A program made the translations under genes and the position numbers. This document shows, piece by piece, positions 7,638 through 15,481 of a DNA stretch of 47,396 nt. Source of the DNA: JAPUME01 sp964605715 (GTDB lineage Bacteria > Acidobacteriota > Terriglobia > UBA7540 > JAPUME01). The notes under the pieces were generated by a model. It saw nothing but the letters and a program-made list of their open reading frames with translations, did not search any database and was not told the DNA's origin. Each line of letters starts with the position of its first letter. Position 1 is the first letter of the stretch. The stretch spans positions 1 through 47,396 of the forward strand of contig CAZSDV010000008.1 of assembly GCA_964605715.1 (NCBI GenBank), in the 5' to 3' direction.

Positions 7638-8875
7638 TTAATTCCATCCTTCAATCGCTTTAGGGCAGCGATTTTTGTGGGTAGCCCCAGGAGATTAATG
7701 AATCCTTCGGCATCTTTTTGGTTGTAGTCGTCTTTCATGGTAAAAGCAGCGATACTGGCGTCATAGAGAGATTGGGAGGATTTCCGATCGAGAATCCGGA
7801 CATTCCCCTTGTGAAGGCCCAGGGTTACTGAACCCGTCAGGGAGCGTTCTACCGAGCCTACAAATTCGTCCAGAGCCTCACGCAGAGGCGTGAACCAATG
7901 TCCATAGTAGACGAGTTCCCCATACTTTAAAGCCACATGCTGTTTGTAGTGGAAGGTTTCGCGGTCAAGACATAGCATTTCTAGTTCTCGGTGTGCGAGG
8001 TAGAGGAGCGTTCCACCGGGCGTTTCATAAGCACCATGAGATTTCATTCCTACCAGCCGATTTTCTAAAAGATCAACACGACCAACGGCATTTTCCCCTG
8101 CTAATTTATTGAGTTTTTTCAAAAGAGCAATGGGCGCAAGTTTCTTACTATTGACCGACGTTGGGATACCAGATTCGAATCCAATTCGAACTTTAATTTC
8201 CCGGTCAGGGGCTTCTTTAGGTGAAGTGGTTAGCTTCCATGTGCTCTCAGGCGGATCACCGAGTTTCGTTTCCAGCGGGCCACCTTCATGGCTGATGTGC
8301 CATATGTTTTCATCACGGCTATAAAGTTCACGCTTGGTAACAGGTACGGGTACGTTATGCTTGCTCGCATATTCCAGGGCAGCTTCGCGGGAGCAGATTT
8401 CCCATTCACGCCAGGGTGCGATTACCTTAAGATTGGGCGCAAGTGCTTTGTAGCAGAGCTCAAAACGTACTTGGTCATTTCCTTTACCTGTGCAACCATG
8501 AGCCAGTCCGTCCGCGCCAACCTTTAAGGCAATTTCCACCTGCCGTTTTGCAATGACTGGGCGAGCGAGTGAAGTCCCAAGCAGATATTTACCTTCGTAT
8601 ACCGCTCCAGCCCGTAGGGCCTTCCAAGCGTAGCCAGTGATGAATTCCTCTCGCAGATCCTCGATGAAAACCGCTGAAGCTCCCGTATTTAGGGCTTTTT
8701 TTCGTAAAGCATTCATGTTGCCACCCTGTCCGACATCACCGACCATGGCAACTACTTCGCAACCGTATTTTTCTTTAAGCCAAGGAATAATAATGGAAGT
8801 ATCAAGGCCGCCCGAGTAGGCGAGGACCACCCGATTAACTTTTGAATTACACTTCCTGGCAGATGAAGTTTTCAA
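7634..8875 (-). CDS. argG: Argininosuccinate synthase
   Basis: This enzyme joins citrulline and aspartate using ATP to make argininosuccinate. The PP-loop LAYSGGLDTS near the N-terminus binds ATP. GDVGQGGN, AHGCTGKGNDQVRFE and SHGAYETPGG are conserved substrate-binding segments. I chose the TTG at 8875 because GGAGG at 8884-8888 stands eight bases upstream; it gives 413 residues, close to the family's 400-410. A GTG at 8917 would add 14 residues with no ribosome site and would abut argR. The gene ends by overlapping argH and is probably repressed by ArgR. Confidence 0.96.
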   Translation of the reverse strand: MKTSSARKCNSKVNRVVLAYSGGLDTSIIIPWLKEKYGCEVVAMVGDVGQGGNMNALRKKALNTGASAVFIEDLREEFITGYAWKALRAGAVYEGKYLLGTSLARPVIAKRQVEIALKVGADGLAHGCTGKGNDQVRFELCYKALAPNLKVIAPWREWEICSREAALEYASKHNVPVPVTKRELYSRDENIWHISHEGGPLETKLGDPPESTWKLTTSPKEAPDREIKVRIGFESGIPTSVNSKKLAPIALLKKLNKLAGENAVGRVDLLENRLVGMKSHGAYETPGGTLLYLAHRELEMLCLDRETFHYKQHVALKYGELVYYGHWFTPLREALDEFVGSVERSLTGSVTLGLHKGNVRILDRKSSQSLYDASIAAFTMKDDYNQKDAEGFINLLGLPTKIAALKRLKDGIK

Positions 8876-8926
8876 GGATTCCGCCTCCCTTTCTTTCTTA
8901 ATGTTTCGAATCCCCACTTATCTGAT

Positions 8927-9370
8927 CTAGCGGGCTAGCATTCGCATAATTTTCCGGCGTGCCCTGGTAGCCGCAGATGGTTTTTGTGTAACAATCAGTA
9001 CCGTGTCATCTCCCGCAACAGCGCCCACTACCTCAGGCCAACTCTCCCGCTCCAAAGCAACCGCAACTGTGTGTGCGTTTCCAGGGTAGGTTTTGACGAC
9101 AACCAAATTGGCAGCCAATTTTACCTCACGTAAAAATTCCTTTAAGACCAAGGAAATTTCAGGGTAAGTTTCAGGCTTAGCTCCACCTGTGATGAGTGTG
9201 TAGCCATCCCTAGTCTTGGCCAATCCTAATTTTTCTAGGTCGCGGGAAATGGTAGCCTGGGTAACCCGAATTTCCCGTTGTGAAAGTTTGCGCTGAAGCT
9301 CCGCCTGCGTCATGATTCGATTGCGAGAAATTAGCGCTAGTATCTGGTTTCTGCGGTAAAATTTATCCAT
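8927..9370 (-). CDS. argR: Arginine repressor
   Basis: ArgR is a hexameric arginine-responsive DNA-binding regulator. Residues 1-70 form the winged helix (ILALISRNRIMTQAELQRKL, then RVTQATISRDLEKLGLAKTR). Residues 80-147 form the arginine-binding, oligomerising domain with GNAHTVAVALER and the GDDT motif (GAVAGDDTVLIVTQ). The start is the ATG at 9370 with AAGGG five bases upstream; the frame extends to 9430 but that region holds the promoter and operator. The 147-residue length is typical. It heads the argR-argG-argH operon, suggesting autoregulation. Confidence 0.94.
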   Translation of the reverse strand: MDKFYRRNQILALISRNRIMTQAELQRKLSQREIRVTQATISRDLEKLGLAKTRDGYTLITGGAKPETYPEISLVLKEFLREVKLAANLVVVKTYPGNAHTVAVALERESWPEVVGAVAGDDTVLIVTQKPSAATRARRKIMRMLAR

Positions 9371-9417
9371 ATGAGCCCTTAGGATCCTCGGCCTCTTTTG
9401 CAATAATATACCTTCAA

Positions 9418-9429
9418 TGTATAAATACA
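9418..9429. promoter_or_regulatory. ARG-box-like palindrome upstream of argR
   Basis: TGTAT-AA-ATACA is a perfect 5-bp inverted repeat with a 2-bp centre. It resembles the ARG-box core known from several phyla (TGAAT/TGTAT half-sites with AT-rich centre). It lies about 50 bp upstream of the argR start and just upstream of a minus-strand TATATT/TATTAT -10 candidate, where a repressor would block polymerase. Only one clear copy was seen; ArgR operators usually come in tandem. Confidence 0.5.
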
Positions 9430-9472
9430 CTAAAAGGGGTAGGAGAGCAAGTGGGAAAGATGAAGAGGCAGT

Positions 9473-9805
9473 CTAGTGACTGGCGAGCGTCCGGAAGTGA
9501 GTTTTCTGAAATTCCTCCCAGATTTTGGGTTGGTAGTGGTCCCGGGGAATGAACTTCTTGCTTTGGAAGGCGATCCCGAGCTTATTTTCTTCTACTACCT
9601 CCTCTTTTTGGGGCAAAAAATTGAAGTTGCTGCGGTTTGTTCCGTAATAGGCACACAACCATATCCCCCTATCATCTTCGATTGCGTATAGGCAGCAGGC
9701 CAGCGGCAGTGGCTGGACCGCATTCGTGGAAATAGAAATCTCCGCCTCAATAATTTTCCCGTGGATGGGCTGTTCAGAAATTTCTATCTCAGGTGCGTTG
9801 CTCAT
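9473..9805 (-). CDS. Conserved-looking protein of unknown function
   Basis: I do not recognise this 110-residue protein. It has no signal peptide or membrane segment. A central stretch (PLACCLYAIEDDRGIWLCAYYG) looks like beta strands with three cysteines, and the C-terminal third (PRDHYQPKIWEEFQKTHFRT) is probably helical. It lies on the minus strand between the DHH phosphoesterase gene (166 bp upstream) and argR (about 100 bp downstream). Codon use looks like that of its neighbours, which favours a real gene. Confidence 0.55.
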   Translation of the reverse strand: MSNAPEIEISEQPIHGKIIEAEISISTNAVQPLPLACCLYAIEDDRGIWLCAYYGTNRSNFNFLPQKEEVVEENKLGIAFQSKKFIPRDHYQPKIWEEFQKTHFRTLASH

Positions 9806-9971
9806 TTTTGGGTGTATTAGCCTCTAGTTAAAGTTAGCCCAAAATAACCTGCTTGGGGTAGGCTCGTCAATGCCTGTAGTTGCCTTACCTTAAGTTCTTT
9901 CATTGTGAGTGGGAAAATATCCACAGAACAAAAGAGGACCCATTCTTCAACTTAGTGAATTCTCGGAGATT

Positions 9972-10934
9972 TTAGGGAAAATCACGGCGGAGGAGTTCGG
10001 CGATTTCCTGGCCCAGTCGCCGGGCTTGGATCCCCTCGGCTGGAGGTAAGGAAATAGCGGCCACCTTTGCGTGCCCACCGCCACCATGGCGCTCGCAGAT
10101 ACTAGCAAGGTTTCTGGTGTGGCAAGCTGAGTTCCAAGGGTTGGTACCCACTGCGATTTTGGCGCGATCCTTCGAAGCACTGACCCCGACGCAGTAAACT
10201 GCCTGAGGGAATAGATAGTAAGGGATGAACTTGCTATAGGTGTCGAGATCTTCTCCTGAAATGTCAAAATAGACCACACTAGAATCTAATACCGCTCGGG
10301 CTCTCAATATCTCCAGCGCTTTCTGGTGTTCTTCAAAGAGCTGGTAAAAACTTTCCTCAACATGAGGTAATGTGGCTACTTCACATAGGGGTCGAAAAGT
10401 AAGTTCGCGAATTAACTCTGGTATGACTTTTTCTGAGCGCGAAGCTTCAATAACCAGCCCCAATCGGATAGCGGGATCTTTCATTTCTACTGGGCTCTTT
10501 GCGTCCGGGTATTGCGCCCCATCTATGATATTAGCCCAATAGAGTAGTTCTTTGAGGACGTCAATTTGAAATCCGAACTGGCTTTTTCCGACGTCCGCAA
10601 TTAAACCAGCACAGGACGGGAACTGTGGGTTGTAAAACTTACGCCCTCCTTTGCTTTTCTTGAAATGCTCGGCATCCGCCTCTGTCAAGAACGCACTCTG
10701 GTGATGGTCAAACCACCATGTAAGTTGAGGAGAAGATGAATATTTGAAATCAACGATTGCATTTTCATTGCTGTCAAGGAGGCCTTCGTCGAACAATTGA
10801 CCAGCGCGATGTGCGAGGCCTGTGTAGTGAAACTCAGCTTTTTGGCTGATTTTCTCCAAAAAGAGTCGAGAGAAAACCGCCGCTGATGCGGCGCCGTCAA
10901 AGCATTGGTTGTGATAACAGACACGAACTTTCAT
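9972..10934 (-). CDS. DHH-family phosphoesterase
   Basis: This belongs to the DHH/DHHA1 superfamily of Mn-dependent phosphodiesterases, which act on nanoRNA, cyclic dinucleotides or pAp. The exact substrate cannot be told from sequence. The 320-residue protein shows motif I (CYHNQCFDGAASAAVF, residues 6-21), an aspartate motif (AIVDFKY), the DHH motif itself (WWFDHHQSAF) and the C-terminal GGGGHAKVAA of DHHA1. The start at 10934 gives MKVRVCYHN, right before motif I; the frame runs open to 11084 but that extension is not family-like. It is shorter than RecJ and lacks CBS domains. Confidence 0.85.
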   Translation of the reverse strand: MKVRVCYHNQCFDGAASAAVFSRLFLEKISQKAEFHYTGLAHRAGQLFDEGLLDSNENAIVDFKYSSSPQLTWWFDHHQSAFLTEADAEHFKKSKGGRKFYNPQFPSCAGLIADVGKSQFGFQIDVLKELLYWANIIDGAQYPDAKSPVEMKDPAIRLGLVIEASRSEKVIPELIRELTFRPLCEVATLPHVEESFYQLFEEHQKALEILRARAVLDSSVVYFDISGEDLDTYSKFIPYYLFPQAVYCVGVSASKDRAKIAVGTNPWNSACHTRNLASICERHGGGGHAKVAAISLPPAEGIQARRLGQEIAELLRRDFP

Positions 10935-11447
10935 GCCCTTTAATATCCTGTTTCTTCTGCCCATTTTCTGGCGATCTATCTCAAGGCCCGCGAAGCGTGC
11001 TGCAGGTAAACCTTCATACCTAGAGAGGCCAATAAACATGCCCGCACCCTGTAGTCTTGTCAAGGGAAAATTAATGTAAAGCATCTGAGTCCTTAGTTAA
11101 ATCTGATTTGGCATTTGTGTTTTGGATCTCGTAACCATAGGGACTCAGATGATGCCTAAAGGAACGGGTAGGTGGAGAAGCAGAAGATTTTTGATCTCTT
11201 TATAAACCGTCCTTCAAATTGGAGACCAATTTAACTTATTGAAGAGTCCAGTTTCTTTTGGGACCATTGATTGGAATTTTACATGCTTGCTATAACGCTG
11301 ATGGATTTGCTTGCAAGAAGAGATCAACGCATGGAAAATGGTTCAGAGATATGGAACGTTCTTGGAGATCTTGGCTAACCTCACCTTCCATCCGACACTA
11401 ATCTTCTCCCATTTTGGGACCATGCTATGATGAAATTGTACCTCGGT
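10935..11447. other. Intergenic region of about 510 bp between the DHH gene and tRNA-Leu
   Basis: No convincing coding sequence lies here on either strand. The left third is open in the DHH frame but has no supported start. A TATGAT at 11426-11431 could be the -10 of the tRNA-Leu promoter, but no matching -35 box is evident. I see no repeat or strong hairpin. Confidence 0.5.
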
Positions 11448-11529
11448 GCGAAAGTGGCGGAATTGGCAGACGCGCCAGATTTAGGATCTGGTCCCGCAAG
11501 GGGTGGGGGTTCGAGTCCCTCCTTTCGCA
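11448..11529 (+). tRNA. tRNA-Leu (anticodon UAG)
   Basis: The 82-nt sequence folds as a class II tRNA. The acceptor stem pairs GCGAAAG with CTTTCGC and the discriminator base is A. The anticodon stem CCAGA/TCTGG encloses TTTAGGA, giving anticodon TAG. A long variable arm follows, and the T-arm contains GTTCGAGTC. The 3' CCA is not encoded: TTTTTT follows directly, which may serve in termination. The anticodon reads CUA/CUN leucine codons. Confidence 0.95.
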
Positions 11530-11613
11530 TTTTTTAAGCCGAGCTTCCCAGTGGAATTAGGATCTCAATGAGGGGCATCAAGTTATGGTACTGGGAGATA
11601 CAAGAGATTAGTA

Positions 11614-14061
11614 ATGTGGTGGCCAACTCTAGGAAAAAGAGGAAGGTTTGGGAATTCGGTGCTCGTCGGGATTTCCTTTGCGCTGGCCCTTGGGGCATCA
11701 TCTGCTCCGGTTCAGGTGAGAGCTACTGCACTCCTGCAGGACCCTTCTCCTCGAGATTATCTCGACCTCGGTAATCAGCATTATCAACGGAAAAATTGGT
11801 CTAAGGCTGCCGACGCCTACCAAGAAGCCCTGAAACTCCAACCCAATTATGTTGAAGCTCATTACAACCTGGCTAATACTTTCGCGGCTCGCAAGGACTT
11901 AGGAGCGGCACTGCGTGAGTATCGTGAAGCGGCACGCCTGAGGCCAGATTTCCCTGGGGTACATATCAACATAGGTATTCTCCTCGAGGTTCAAGGTCAA
12001 CTCAAGGAGGCGATAGAAGAATACCAGGCTGAGCTTCGCCGTAAGGACGATCATTTCGAAGCCCTTCTCCATCTTGGTAGCGTCCTAGCTGATACAGGGC
12101 AAATTAAAAAAGCTGTTGATGTTTACCGTCGTGCCCTTGCTCTATCTCCACGAAATGCGGAGTTGTATCAGCGTCTAGGAAAAACTTTCCAGAAGGCCAA
12201 GCAATACTCGCAGGCTATTAAGTTTTATCGCCAGGCTGTTGAAATAACACCTGCAAATGAAGAAGTTCGTATGGGGTTAGCCGCTGCCTTGGCCCAGAGT
12301 GGTGATGTTTCCAGTGCTATTACTGAGTATCAACGTGGTATTGATCTTAACCAAATTAATCCTGATCCCCATTTCAATTTAGCTCACTTACTGAAAGCCC
12401 AGGCGAACCTTATTGAGGCCATACGCCACTATCGCGAAGCTGCCTTTCTTAGCCCAGATAATACTGACTTCCGCTTCCATTTGGGCATGGCCCTTCGGCA
12501 GGCAGGCGACTTTGGTGGGGCCTTGCGGGAGTTTCGAAGAATTTTGGCAGTTCAACCTGATCATGCTGGTGCCATCGTGGAGATAGGCTCTACTTATCTA
12601 GGTGTTGGCAACCACGCTGCGGCGGCTGCACAATTTCAAGAGGCTCTGCGACTGGTACCAGATGACCCCGAGCTTCATGAAACCCTGGGCCTTACTCTGC
12701 GCAAAACCGGAGATCTTGAAGGTGCACTTCTCGAATTACAGAGGGCTGTAGACCTGGCCCCCGAGAAGTTGGCCTACCGGTCGAATCTTGGAGAGGCCCT
12801 GGAGGCAGCTGGAAACATCACAGGGTTCCTGCGGGAATATCGCGAGGCAGTCCGCTTAAATCCTGGAGATCCGGAAGCCCATTCCCATCTGGCTAATGCG
12901 CTTCAGGCTACTGAGGAACTTGAAGAGGCAAGGTCCGAATATCGCGAGGCAATTAGGCTTAGACCGGAAAGTCCCGAGTATCATTACCGTCTAGCCATGG
13001 TACTTCAGGCATTAGGCGACAAGGTTGAGGCTCAGCGACAGTTGGAAAAATCCGTCGAGCTCCGCAGCGCATATCCGGAAGCCCTGGCTGCACTCGGCGA
13101 TATACTTGCTGAGGGCGGCTCCTATAACCTTGCGGTTCCAACCTATCGTGATGCGCTGCGATGGCGCCCTGGGGACGCCTCTCTGTACCGAAAGCTGGGG
13201 AGTGCACTGAGAGAGATCGGCGACTTGGATGGGGCGGCCTCAGTTGGAAAAAAAGGGGTTGCCATCCAGCCGAGCAGCTTTCTGGCTCAGCGTGAGCTGG
13301 GATATACCCACTATGTTCGGAAGGAATACGTGGAGGCTGCGATGGCTTACGAAAATGCTATCCGCCTTCGCCCCGATGATGCCACAACGAGAGGGAATTT
13401 AGGTCTTGCTTACTGGAAAATGGGCGATGAGGATAAAGCGATCAAGGAGCTACAGGCAGGGATTGGTCTCCGGCCTCGCTGGGCAGATGGCATGGCTATA
13501 CTCGGAACGATTCTTTCCAGTCAGGGCGATTTTAAGGTTGCAGCGGGGTATTTCCAACAAGCCCTGCGTTGGCAGCCGAACCGAACTGATACACGCCATA
13601 ATCTGGGCGTGGCATTATGGCGTTTGGGTGAGTTGGACGGCGCGGCGAATGAATTCCGCCATGTATTAAGAGTTCAGCCTGATTATGTGGACGCTCGTGC
13701 TGGGCTGGCAGCTGTCCTCCGCCGCCAGGGAAGTTATAAGGAGGCTATTAAACATTACCGTGAGGTAATCCGTCTCCGCCCCAATAATGTTCCAATAAGA
13801 TTGAATCTGGCCAACGCTCTTCGATCTAATCAGGAGTTTCAAGAGGCCATCGAGGAGTACCGGCAAGTGGCGGGGATTGAGCCGTCAAATTCCCTGACAC
13901 ACTATAACCTGGCTGTCACTTTAGAAGGTATGGGGAAAGTTGATGAGGCACGCAAAGAATATGAGCTATATTTGCGTTACGCCCCATCAGCTCCTGACGT
14001 TGTTAAGGTTCGGGCACGCCTCCACAGACTTGCCCGAACAGCAAGCGAACGGGAGGAATAG
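11614..14061 (+). CDS. Exported protein of about 22 tetratricopeptide repeats
   Basis: The 815-residue product is a long TPR solenoid. A hydrophobic segment at residues 14-28 (SVLVGISFALALG) suggests a signal peptide or anchor. From about residue 45 to 800, 34-residue units repeat without break, each of the type 'A..Y..AL.L.P....A...LG..L...G....A', for example AYQEALKLQPNYVEAHYNLA. That gives about 22 repeats, with no enzymatic domain at either end. TPR arrays act as protein scaffolds; the partner is unknown. The ATG at 11614 has no clear Shine-Dalgarno. It follows tRNA-Leu by 84 bp and converges with the acyl-CoA dehydrogenase gene. Confidence 0.88.
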   Translation: MWWPTLGKRGRFGNSVLVGISFALALGASSAPVQVRATALLQDPSPRDYLDLGNQHYQRKNWSKAADAYQEALKLQPNYVEAHYNLANTFAARKDLGAALREYREAARLRPDFPGVHINIGILLEVQGQLKEAIEEYQAELRRKDDHFEALLHLGSVLADTGQIKKAVDVYRRALALSPRNAELYQRLGKTFQKAKQYSQAIKFYRQAVEITPANEEVRMGLAAALAQSGDVSSAITEYQRGIDLNQINPDPHFNLAHLLKAQANLIEAIRHYREAAFLSPDNTDFRFHLGMALRQAGDFGGALREFRRILAVQPDHAGAIVEIGSTYLGVGNHAAAAAQFQEALRLVPDDPELHETLGLTLRKTGDLEGALLELQRAVDLAPEKLAYRSNLGEALEAAGNITGFLREYREAVRLNPGDPEAHSHLANALQATEELEEARSEYREAIRLRPESPEYHYRLAMVLQALGDKVEAQRQLEKSVELRSAYPEALAALGDILAEGGSYNLAVPTYRDALRWRPGDASLYRKLGSALREIGDLDGAASVGKKGVAIQPSSFLAQRELGYTHYVRKEYVEAAMAYENAIRLRPDDATTRGNLGLAYWKMGDEDKAIKELQAGIGLRPRWADGMAILGTILSSQGDFKVAAGYFQQALRWQPNRTDTRHNLGVALWRLGELDGAANEFRHVLRVQPDYVDARAGLAAVLRRQGSYKEAIKHYREVIRLRPNNVPIRLNLANALRSNQEFQEAIEEYRQVAGIEPSNSLTHYNLAVTLEGMGKVDEARKEYELYLRYAPSAPDVVKVRARLHRLARTASEREE

Positions 14062-14095
14062 ATTTCCTGTTTTTTGCACAAGGATTGAGAGCAAT

Positions 14096-15277
14096 TTAGT
14101 TGTCAAGGAGCACCTTGGCGATGGTTTGAAGTTGCATGAAGGAGGTTCCCTCGTAAATCTTTCCGACCTTCGAGTCCCGAAGGAATTTCTCTACGGGATA
14201 ATCTTTTGAGTAACCGTAGCCACCGAAGACCTCGAGCGCTTGCGACGCAACGCGCTCAGCTACCTGTGAAGCAAAGTATTTTGCCATCGCTGCCTCTTTT
14301 AGGAAAGATTCTCCCGCGTCCTTCCTGCGGGCGGCGTTGTACACTAATAGCCTTGCGGCTTCAATGTCGGTGGCCAGGCGAGCAATCTGGAATTGAATGG
14401 CTTGGAACTTAGAAATGGGTTTTCCAAATTGCCTCCTCTCCTGTGAGTAGGAAACTGCTGCATCCAGCGCGCCCTGTGCAATTCCAACCATTTGTGCCCC
14501 GATGCCGATACGCCCTTCGTTCAAGGTTTCAATTGCCACTTTATAGCCCTTGCCTAATGGGCCGAGGATATTTTCCTTAGGGACACGGCAGTTTTCGAGA
14601 AATAACTCACAGGTTGAGCTGGCTCGTATCCCTAGCTTGTCCTCTTTTTTTCCTACCTTGAAGCCGGGCGATTTACGTTCAACAATGAATGCAGTTACCC
14701 CCTTGTATCCGAGCTTACGGTCAAGGGTGGCAAAAACTATAAAGATGCCAGCTTCGGCGCCATTTGAGGTCCAGAGCTTTTGTCCGTTAAGCAGGTAGGA
14801 ATTACCATCCTCCACCGCTCGCGTTTCAACCGCGAATGCGTCACTACCGGAGGCGGCTTCCGAGAGCGCGTAAGCACCTACGGTATCGCTCGCAAGCCGA
14901 GGGAGGAAGGTTCTTTTTTGTTCATCCGTTCCCCAGTGGAGGAAGGCATTGTTAACCAGCGTATTTTGCACGTCCACAATAACCGCAGCGGAGGCATCTA
15001 CCTGTGCTAGTGCTTCCACCGCTAGCACAGACAAGAAGAAGGTTCCGCCGCTGCCCCCTAACCCCTCTGGCACCTCAATACTCATGAATCCTTGCTCGAA
15101 AAAGCGCCGTATGAGGATAGGATTGAAAGTACAAGATTGATCCATTTCTGCCACATGAGGACCAATTTCTTTGGCAGCAAATTCGCGGACACTTGAGGAA
15201 AAAATCTTCTCCTCTTCACTTAGGGTGGTCAAGGGTAAGGGTGAATCATTCAATGATTTAGTCATATCTTTGCTCAC
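14096..15277 (-). CDS. Acyl-CoA dehydrogenase
   Basis: This FAD flavoprotein oxidises acyl-CoA thioesters to trans-2-enoyl-CoA. The 393-residue length is normal. ALSEAASGSDAFAVET and KLWTSNGAEAGIFIVF are FAD-binding segments. FGKPISKFQAIQFQIA and ALEVFGGYGYSKDYPVEKF belong to the C-terminal helical domain. KIYEGTSFMQLQTIA carries the catalytic glutamate of the short/medium-chain class, so a short-chain or branched-chain substrate is likely. The start is GTG at 15277 or ATG at 15265; neither has a strong ribosome site. It stands alone between convergent and divergent neighbours; no electron-transfer flavoprotein gene is in the window. Confidence 0.92.
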   Translation of the reverse strand: MSKDMTKSLNDSPLPLTTLSEEEKIFSSSVREFAAKEIGPHVAEMDQSCTFNPILIRRFFEQGFMSIEVPEGLGGSGGTFFLSVLAVEALAQVDASAAVIVDVQNTLVNNAFLHWGTDEQKRTFLPRLASDTVGAYALSEAASGSDAFAVETRAVEDGNSYLLNGQKLWTSNGAEAGIFIVFATLDRKLGYKGVTAFIVERKSPGFKVGKKEDKLGIRASSTCELFLENCRVPKENILGPLGKGYKVAIETLNEGRIGIGAQMVGIAQGALDAAVSYSQERRQFGKPISKFQAIQFQIARLATDIEAARLLVYNAARRKDAGESFLKEAAMAKYFASQVAERVASQALEVFGGYGYSKDYPVEKFLRDSKVGKIYEGTSFMQLQTIAKVLLDN

Positions 15278-15387
15278 GGAAGATAAGTGAAAGTGGACCT
15301 TAAATTTTTTCCTTGTTTACCGATGATTCAATAGGAATGCTACACCGAAAAGTTCTAGTTTTCAATTTTCCACCCTGCCCTGAGGAT

Positions 15388-15416
15388 TTGACTGCCTTCT
15401 CAGCAGTCGATATAGT
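15388..15416 (+). promoter_or_regulatory. Sigma-70-type promoter of valS
   Basis: TTGACT (15388-15393) and TATAGT (15411-15416) are separated by exactly 17 bp; each box differs from consensus at one position. Transcription would begin near 15423, giving a leader of about 60 nt before valS. That leader is too short for a T-box. Confidence 0.7.
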
Positions 15417-15481
15417 AGCGGAACGGTAAAATTGCCTTGTTCAAAATATCCTGACCAGGAGAATCACTACTTACTGCTGAA

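Noticed and set aside
9947..10279. A 110-codon minus-strand frame inside the DHH phosphoesterase gene.
   Set aside because: It lies in another frame of a gene with clear DHH motifs and has no domain of its own.
15423..15481. A T-box riboswitch in front of valS.
   Set aside because: The leader predicted from the promoter is only about 60 nt and lacks room for the T-box and antiterminator.
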